From Nitriliruptorales bacterium (GTDB taxonomy: Bacteria > Actinomycetota > Nitriliruptoria > Euzebyales > Egibacteraceae), in the NCBI GenBank assembly GCA_007126835.1, contig SLAO01000087.1, positions 1-11,432 of the forward strand: DNA of 11,432 bases. Reading direction: 5' to 3'. Made by a program: the position numbers and the translations under genes. Positions 7,119 through 11,432 of the stretch are shown here, one piece after another (the stretch's first letter is position 1; the number at the start of each line of letters is the position of its first letter). The notes under the pieces are model-generated. The model was given only the letters and a program-made list of their open reading frames with translations. It had not been told where the DNA came from and ran no database searches.

Positions 7119-8441
7119 TCAAGACGAGCTCGCCCGCTGCACCGCCTGACTGAGCGGCTGCCCGGGATGCTCCAGCGAATCCAGTTGCGTCGCGTCGGTT
7201 GGCAGGGCGGCTCCCAGCGTCCACTCGACGGCCAAGCGCACGCGCCGCGTCACGGAAGGCATCTGCGTGAGGTAGTACGCCCGTCGAGCCAACCACGGGA
7301 TCGTGCCTGCCATGTGCCGACCGGCCACGGTCCCGATCGCCGTGCTGCCCCCCAACGTCACCAACTCGGCGGACTCCGCGTGCTCGTAAGGTTGCGGAGC
7401 CTCCCGGGCTAACACACGCGCGAGGTTGCGGCCAAGCAGCTTGCCCTGCCGCGTGGCCTGCTCGGCGGTTGGCGGGTGGGTGCCACCATCGTGCCGGGGC
7501 ACGGCAGCGCAGTCCCCAGCGGCCCACACTGCGTCGGCGCCCCTGGCTTGCAGGGTCCGCTCGACCTCGATCCGACCCGTGTCGTCGAGGCGCAGGTCCA
7601 TGCCAGCAACGTCGGGATGCGGCTCGACACCCGCACTCCAAACCACCGTGTCCGCGCGGTACTGCTCGCCAGACGACAGGTGGACTGTGCCGTCCTCGAT
7701 CCGGTCCACGGTCGTGCCGAGGCGCACGTCGATTCCGCGCCGGCGCAGGGTCACGGTGGACTGGTCTGCCAGCTCCAGCGGGAGGTTGGGAAGGATCCGA
7801 TCGGTGGCCTCGACCAGCATCCACCGCAGATCTCGCGGCTCGACGGTGTCGAGCTGGGCGCAGACCTGGCGTGCGAGATCGTAGAGCTCGGCCATCGCCT
7901 CCACCCCCGTGTAGCCGCCCCCGATGAACACCGTGCGCAGAGCTGCCTCCCGCGCGACCGGATCGGCGGTGGATTCGGCGATCTCCAGGCGTGACAGGAC
8001 GGCGTTGCGCAGGTGCAGCGCCTCGGCGATACGGCTGAACCCGACCGCGTGCTCGTCCAGGCCAGGGATGGGTAGGGCCCGCGGCGCCGAGCCCAGCGCG
8101 ATGACCGCATGACTGTATGGCAGCTCGTAGCGGTCGCCGGCGGGCGGCTGGACCATGGCGACGCCGCGGGCGGGGTCGAGCCCGTCGACCTTGCCGAGGC
8201 GAAAGTCCACGCTGGGCAGCGCGCGGCGCAGTGGAGCCACGGCGTGCCGCGGCTCGATCGCCCCCGATGCGACCTCGGGCAGCAGCGGTTGGAACAGCAT
8301 GTGGTTGCGCGGCGCCACAAGCACGATCTCGACATCGTCCCGACAGCGGCGACGCAGCTCACGCGCCGCTGACACGCCGGCGAAGCCAGCGCCGGCGATG
8401 ACCACGCGCGGCCGGTCCAGGGATTGGGTCGCTTCAGTCAT
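7119..8441 (-). CDS. NAD(P)/FAD-dependent oxidoreductase, type II NADH dehydrogenase-like
   Basis: This 440-residue flavoprotein is of the Pyr_redox_2 / NDH-2 type, which passes electrons from NADH to membrane quinone without pumping protons. The FAD-binding Rossmann motif is VVIAGAGFAG (about 13-22), the NAD(P)-binding motif is VFIGGGYTGVE (171-181), and the second FAD motif is VWAAGDCAAV (305-314). PTAEQATRQG (324-333) matches the NDH-2 segment near the flavin and quinone. The C-terminal region (YYLTQMP, about 389-395, then amphipathic sequence) is in the place of the NDH-2 membrane-association region. The start at ATG 8439-8441 follows AAGGAGG (8450-8456) at eight bases and begins ten residues before the Rossmann strand; the longer frame to 8567 adds non-homologous residues. 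It lies downstream of the gas vesicle operon across a 309-base gap, so it is probably a separate unit. The quinone role is inferred from family; other ferredoxin- or sulfide-oxidoreductase-like roles are possible. Confidence 0.92.
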   Translation of the reverse strand: MTEATQSLDRPRVVIAGAGFAGVSAARELRRRCRDDVEIVLVAPRNHMLFQPLLPEVASGAIEPRHAVAPLRRALPSVDFRLGKVDGLDPARGVAMVQPPAGDRYELPYSHAVIALGSAPRALPIPGLDEHAVGFSRIAEALHLRNAVLSRLEIAESTADPVAREAALRTVFIGGGYTGVEAMAELYDLARQVCAQLDTVEPRDLRWMLVEATDRILPNLPLELADQSTVTLRRRGIDVRLGTTVDRIEDGTVHLSSGEQYRADTVVWSAGVEPHPDVAGMDLRLDDTGRIEVERTLQARGADAVWAAGDCAAVPRHDGGTHPPTAEQATRQGKLLGRNLARVLAREAPQPYEHAESAELVTLGGSTAIGTVAGRHMAGTIPWLARRAYYLTQMPSVTRRVRLAVEWTLGAALPTDATQLDSLEHPGQPLSQAVQRASSS

Positions 8442-8449
8442 GGGTTGTT

Positions 8450-8456
8450 CCTCCTT
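8450..8456 (-). promoter_or_regulatory. Ribosome binding site deciding the oxidoreductase start
   Basis: On the minus strand this reads AAGGAGG, eight bases before the ATG at 8439-8441. It excludes the in-frame start at 8567, which lies further upstream than this site. Confidence 0.85.
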
Positions 8457-8711
8457 GAGATGCAGCCGGTCCTGCCTGCTGCAGGCGAGTCCCTCAGGCG
8501 GTCGGCCACGCCGTACCGCTGGGCCTGGACGACGCCTGGGCGAGCAGCTCGTGGTGCCGGTCGTCACGTGAGCGCGACCTGCGCGGTCCCGCGATCGCCA
8601 CTACCACCATCAACGGCCGAGTGAAGGCCCGTCCTCCCCAGGCCGATGGCGGATAACCGCAGGGCGCGCTCAACGCACGCCGGCGCCGCCTGCTCGTCCA
8701 GGCTGTCGAAC

Positions 8712-8729
8712 GCCCACGGTCATGGGCGG
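8712..8729 (-). terminator. Weak hairpin after gvpK, possible terminator
   Basis: A six-base GC-rich stem (8712-8717 with 8724-8729) around a six-base loop begins 21 bases after the gvpK stop. It is short, has no T-run, and could be chance at this GC content. Confidence 0.25.
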
Positions 8730-8750
8730 GGCACGAAGACGGCCATGCGT

Positions 8751-9119
8751 TCAGCGCAGCTGGCCCAACGGGCCGAGGTCGAGGTTGAGATCCTCGTCTT
8801 CGAGCCCGAAGACCTCCTTGAGCTCTTCCATGCGGGCCTCGAGCTTGACGAACGTCTCGCCGAGACGCTCGATCTCCTCGTCCGTCAGCGACCCGGCCTC
8901 GATACGACGAACCGCCTGGCGCTCCATCAGGTCACGCACCAGCTCGACCACGGTGAGCACGAGCTGGACGAGGCCTTGCTCGACGTCGTCGGGGTCGACG
9001 GCGATCTGCGACGGGAGCTGCCCCGACACCCGGTCGAGCTCCTCGAGGAACCCATCGACGTTCGCGGGGCCGTGCAGGAGCCGGTCTGCGCCCTCAGACG
9101 GCGTATCGAGCTCAGACAT
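8751..9119 (-). CDS. gvpK: Gas vesicle protein GvpK
   Basis: This 122-residue protein is GvpK, an accessory protein needed for gas vesicle formation in the organisms where it was tested, with a poorly defined molecular role. The conserved core is clear: IAVDPDDVEQGLVQLVLTVV (39-58), ELVRDLMERQAVRRIEAGSL (59-78), TDEEIERLGETF (79-90), a coiled-coil-like LEARMEELKEVFGL, and the family ending DLNLDLGPLG. The first 35 or so residues are variable and acidic. The ATG at 9117-9119 follows GGAGGG (9128-9133) at eight bases. The start lies inside the end of the preceding GvpL/F gene, overlapping by eight bases, so translation is probably coupled. It is the last gene of the gas vesicle operon, the same final position it has in Streptomyces-type clusters. 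Confidence 0.97.
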   Translation of the reverse strand: MSELDTPSEGADRLLHGPANVDGFLEELDRVSGQLPSQIAVDPDDVEQGLVQLVLTVVELVRDLMERQAVRRIEAGSLTDEEIERLGETFVKLEARMEELKEVFGLEDEDLNLDLGPLGQLR

Positions 9120-9825
9120 GCGCGGTTCCCTCCGTCAGGACTGGGGCAAACGAGTACGCGGGCCATGGCCCGGTCGCGACCAGCTCCAGACCGTCGTGCG
9201 CGGCGTCAATCGACGCGACATGGGCGCTGAACGCGGAAACGTCGCCTGGGGCCACCAGGTACGCGGTGCTGACCACCTCGCCACTCCGGCTCGGCGTCGG
9301 CGCCGTGGCGTCCTTGGCCAACCCGTCGAGCGGGGCGAGCACCCGGCGGGCGGTGCCCCGCAGGGTCGAGTCCCGCTCCCGGCGCCGGCGCTCCTCCTCG
9401 AGGCGGCGCATGAGATAGGCGCGTCCGGCGCCCGTCTCACCGGCGGGATCCTCCGTCGGTGCCGATGCTTGCGGAGGATCGACCAAGCGCAGGCGCACCC
9501 CCACCTCGACGAGCCCACGCACGCGATCAAGCGCCGCGCCGATGGTGTCCGCCTGCTCGGCGAGCATGCGGTTGAGCTCGTCCGCGTCGGACAGGACGGT
9601 CCCGAACCGCGTCGGCAGGGTGGCGGCGCCCGCGTCGATGATGCGCTCGACGACGGCTTCATGCTGCCAGAGGTGCTCCGGTGTGGCCTGCGGCGCGCCG
9701 TCGTCAGCGATGCTGTAGACCCCACAAACGCCCCCGGCGACCGTGCTGTGCAGCGCGCCGCCGCCGAGGCCGGGTTGGTCCTGCGGCGGTGCGAGGGGGT
9801 CGGCCAGCGCGTAGACGTAGATCAT
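9112..9825 (-). CDS. gvpF: GvpL/GvpF family gas vesicle protein (short paralogue)
   Basis: This 237-residue protein is of the GvpL/GvpF family, minor gas vesicle proteins; GvpF is known to contact GvpA and is thought to assist shell assembly. It starts directly with the first domain strand (MIYVYALAD), carries LPTRFGTVLSDADEL (70-84), an Arg/Glu-rich helix (about 136-163), STAYLVAP (186-193), and the family C-terminal mark GPWPAYSFAP (219-228). Its ATG overlaps the stop of the preceding shell-protein gene (ATGA, 9822-9825), and its end overlaps gvpK by eight bases. It is one of two GvpL/F paralogues here, flanking the shell-protein gene. The F or L label is a convention, since position and domain cannot separate them; gvpF is chosen only because it lacks the N-terminal extension. 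Length is close to the usual 210-280. Confidence 0.93.
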   Translation of the reverse strand: MIYVYALADPLAPPQDQPGLGGGALHSTVAGGVCGVYSIADDGAPQATPEHLWQHEAVVERIIDAGAATLPTRFGTVLSDADELNRMLAEQADTIGAALDRVRGLVEVGVRLRLVDPPQASAPTEDPAGETGAGRAYLMRRLEEERRRRERDSTLRGTARRVLAPLDGLAKDATAPTPSRSGEVVSTAYLVAPGDVSAFSAHVASIDAAHDGLELVATGPWPAYSFAPVLTEGTAHV

Positions 9826-10166
9826 CGCCCATCTCGGGGGGATGGCCTGGGCTTGGACCGCGTTGCATCCACACCCTTCAAGGCATCGGCGTGGGATGCG
9901 TCGGCATCGAACGCGTCCCCTCGTATGCTCGAACCGAGCGCATCGGAACTGAGCGCATCACGCTCCAACGACCTACCACCGGGGACAGGGGCGCCGAACC
10001 GCTCGGCCGTCTCCACCGAGCTCAGCAGGACGCGGAGGCCGAGGTAGACCAGCGGGACATCAGCGACCGAGATGGTGATGTCCCCGGCCAGCACCACCCC
10101 CTTGTCCAGGAGCCGGTCGACCAGCTCGACCACACTGACCTCTCGCGACCCGTGCAGCTCGTCCAT
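9822..10166 (-). CDS. gvpS: Gas vesicle shell-family protein (GvpA/J/M/S type), probable GvpS
   Basis: This 114-residue protein has one gas vesicle structural domain (about 9-56): SVVELVDRLLDKGVVLAGDI (11-30) followed by TISVADVPLVYLGLRVLLSS (31-50). This is the helix-strand-strand-helix core of GvpA and its minor relatives. The gene order long GvpL, this gene, GvpL/F, GvpK resembles the J-L-S-K end of Streptomyces clusters, so I call it GvpS-like; GvpJ or GvpM is possible. After the domain comes a tail of about 55 residues with repeated DA motifs (SSDAL, GDAF, DADAS, ADAL) and a basic end, unlike the short GvpA C-terminus. I use ATG 10164-10166, with GGTGAG four bases upstream. An alternative GTG at 10173-10175 overlaps the preceding stop (GTGA) and adds three residues. 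Confidence 0.9.
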   Translation of the reverse strand: MDELHGSREVSVVELVDRLLDKGVVLAGDITISVADVPLVYLGLRVLLSSVETAERFGAPVPGGRSLERDALSSDALGSSIRGDAFDADASHADALKGVDATRSKPRPSPRDGR

Positions 10167-10171
10167 CGTGC

Positions 10172-11377
10172 TCACCGTGCCGCGTCGACTGCCAGGTCCA
10201 AGTCCACGAAGCTGTACGGGGGCCAAGGCCCGGACAGCTCGACGACCAGCCCCAACGAGGCCCAACGCTCCGCGGTGCCTCGGATGGCCTGCTCGAACCC
10301 CTCCCAGTCGCGATCGGCCACCAGGTACGCGCTGTTCAGCACCATCTGCGCGCCCCCGCCCAGCTCGTCGGCTTGGCGCTGCAGGGGCAGTAGCTGGCTG
10401 CGTGCGGCGTGCCCCTTGAGCTCCTCGTGTAGCACGCCGGCTTCGTGCGTCGCCAACTCCTCGGTCTGCTCAGCCAGCAGCTGGGTCAGCCGCTTCTCCA
10501 GGAAGTACGCCTTGCCTCCCGATTGCCCCCCCACCTGGCGCTCGAGCTCACTGATCTCGTCGTCGGTGGCCTTGAGGTGCGCAGAGATGCGCTCGGGATC
10601 GGTGGAGACCTTCAGGCCCCATTCGCTGCGGCCGGCGACCTCCTCGAGCGCGGCGCGCAGCTGGCCTGAGTGCTCTTCGAGGAACCGTTCCAGGTCCTCG
10701 CGGGTGCGCACGATCGTGCAGAAGCGCAACGGCACGAACGCGTCGAGGTCCAACAGGCGACGCAGCGCGTCGTCGTGGCGTCGCGCCGCGTCGCCTAGCC
10801 AGTCGGGGTCGTGCAGCCGCTCCTGCAGAGCTTCGGGTCCGAATTCGCTGGCCGGAACCGGACTGGCCAGGACCATCAGCCCCTCGGCAGCCACGGTCTC
10901 GACGCGGCCCATCGGATCCATCGGCTCGACGTCGTCGAGCGGTGCGGAGGTTTGCGCATCGATGACCGCGTAGGCGTACCACACCGACGGGCCATCGGCC
11001 GGTGATTCGGACGCGGCTGCGGGTTCGGTCGCGAGGCCCGAGCGCGGCTCTGCTGGCTCGGTCGGGAGGCCCGAGCGCGGCTCTGCTGGCTCGTCGGCGG
11101 GCTGCTGCGCGTCGGAGGAGGCTGGGCGTTGCTGGGCGGTTTCTGGGGGCGGCGGCTCGCTCGGCGCCGCCGGAGGCTGCCCGCTCTCGGCTTCTACGAG
11201 CGCCACCGCCCGACGCAGCAGCGTGGCTTCCATGGCCTTGGCGAGGATCTCGCGGACGTTGTCGGCTGCCTGTTGCCATGCCTCGTCGACGACTTCGGAG
11301 GCGCGCTCGTCCGGCAGCGCCGCCAGGGCGCGAACCAGCCGCTCCACCTGCGCGTCGGTCGGAGAGGCCATGCTCAC
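10172..11377 (-). CDS. gvpL: GvpL/GvpF family gas vesicle protein with N-terminal extension
   Basis: This 401-residue protein has its GvpL/GvpF domain from about 132 to 393: WYAYAVIDAQ (133-142), FVPLRFCTIVRTREDLERFL (214-233), SEWGLKV (251-257), a long charged helix with KAYFLEKRLTQLL (289-301), NSAYLVAD (348-355) and the family mark GPWPPYSFVDLDL (383-395). The first 65 or so residues form predicted helices (DAQVERLVRALAALPDERAS, EVVDEAWQQAADNVREILAK) absent from the short paralogue. They join the domain through a Pro/Glu-rich linker (about 66-130) with an 11-residue tandem repeat. The start is GTG 11375-11377, overlapping the preceding stop as GTGA; ATG 11369-11371 is a close alternative. 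It is larger than the usual 210-280 residues because of the extension. Role: minor shell or assembly protein of gas vesicles. Confidence 0.95.
   Translation of the reverse strand: MSMASPTDAQVERLVRALAALPDERASEVVDEAWQQAADNVREILAKAMEATLLRRAVALVEAESGQPPAAPSEPPPPETAQQRPASSDAQQPADEPAEPRSGLPTEPAEPRSGLATEPAAASESPADGPSVWYAYAVIDAQTSAPLDDVEPMDPMGRVETVAAEGLMVLASPVPASEFGPEALQERLHDPDWLGDAARRHDDALRRLLDLDAFVPLRFCTIVRTREDLERFLEEHSGQLRAALEEVAGRSEWGLKVSTDPERISAHLKATDDEISELERQVGGQSGGKAYFLEKRLTQLLAEQTEELATHEAGVLHEELKGHAARSQLLPLQRQADELGGGAQMVLNSAYLVADRDWEGFEQAIRGTAERWASLGLVVELSGPWPPYSFVDLDLAVDAAR
11033..11093 (-). repeat. Two tandem 28-base copies (33-base period) coding the GvpL linker
   Basis: The copies 11033-11060 and 11066-11093 are identical over 28 bases and offset by 33 bases. 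They encode the 11-residue repeat EPAEPRSGLPT / EPAEPRSGLAT in the Pro-rich linker. The offset is a multiple of three, so gain or loss of a unit keeps the frame. Confidence 0.92.
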
Positions 11378-11432
11378 TGCTCGTCGTCGTCGGCGGTGTC
11401 AGTGTCCTCTTCGGCTTCGACGTCGGCATCGA
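11374..11432 (-). CDS. Partial gene: acidic C-terminal tail, probably a preceding gas vesicle protein
   Basis: Only the last 18 codons and the stop (11374-11376) are in the window. The encoded tail is DADVEAEEDTDTADDDEQ. The stop overlaps the GTG start of the long GvpL gene as GTGA. By gene order it would be GvpJ, and some GvpJ-type proteins have acidic tails. This identity is inference; the domain itself is beyond the window edge. Confidence 0.55.
   Translation of the reverse strand, partial: DADVEAEEDTDTADDDEQ

Larger units (their letters stand above)
8442..8750. other. Gene-free stretch between gvpK and the oxidoreductase gene
   Basis: It has no convincing reading frame on either strand. 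It should hold the end of the gas vesicle transcript and the promoter of the oxidoreductase gene. I see a short hairpin (8712-8729) near gvpK and an inverted repeat GCCTGC-T-GCAGGC (8474-8486) about 33 bases before the oxidoreductase start. No clear -35/-10 pair could be picked. Confidence 0.6.

Noticed and set aside
8474..8486. Inverted repeat upstream of the oxidoreductase as an operator
   Set aside because: Thirteen bases with GC-rich arms is close to chance in this DNA; noted only within the gene-free stretch.
8646..9230. Plus-strand frame across gvpK
   Set aside because: It is antisense to the strongly conserved gvpK and has no plausible homology or ribosome binding site.

Overview
The window is very GC-rich DNA whose third codon positions are almost all G or C. 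All ten complete genes, and one gene cut by the right edge, lie on the minus strand. Their families (a gas vesicle cluster of the Streptomyces/Frankia type, a DUF2231-Rieske fusion, an LppX-like lipoprotein) point to a high-GC actinobacterium. Several proteins carry strongly acidic tracts, which would fit a salt-adapted lineage such as the Nitriliruptoria, but that placement is an inference from family resemblance only.

Read in the direction of transcription (right to left), the window opens with the acidic C-terminal tail of a cut gene (11374-11432). Four gas vesicle genes follow in overlapping order: a long GvpL/F protein with an N-terminal extension (10172-11377), a small GvpA/J/M/S-family shell protein with a long tail (9822-10166), a second and shorter GvpL/F protein (9112-9825), and GvpK (8751-9119). 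The overlaps of 3-8 bases indicate one translationally coupled operon, and this is its distal end. After a 309-base gap without a gene comes a type II NADH dehydrogenase-like flavoprotein (7119-8441), then a secreted lipoprotein extremely rich in aspartate (5534-7009), followed by a clear hairpin (5484-5512).

The left part is a probable four-gene operon of membrane-associated proteins: a DUF2231-Rieske fusion (4542-5402), a multi-pass protein with a C-terminal hydrolase-like domain (2960-4483), an MFS exporter (1594-2919) and an acyltransferase-3 membrane enzyme (199-1530). Gaps are 40-63 bases and each gene has its own ribosome binding site. Their joint purpose is not evident. Downstream, at 11-64, is a near-perfect 54-base palindrome.

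The items most worth a second look are the aspartate-rich lipoprotein, which looks like an LppX/LprG-type core interrupted in several loops by calcium-loop-like repeats, the recent in-frame 105/108-base duplication inside it, the large palindrome, and the unusual extensions on the gas vesicle proteins.
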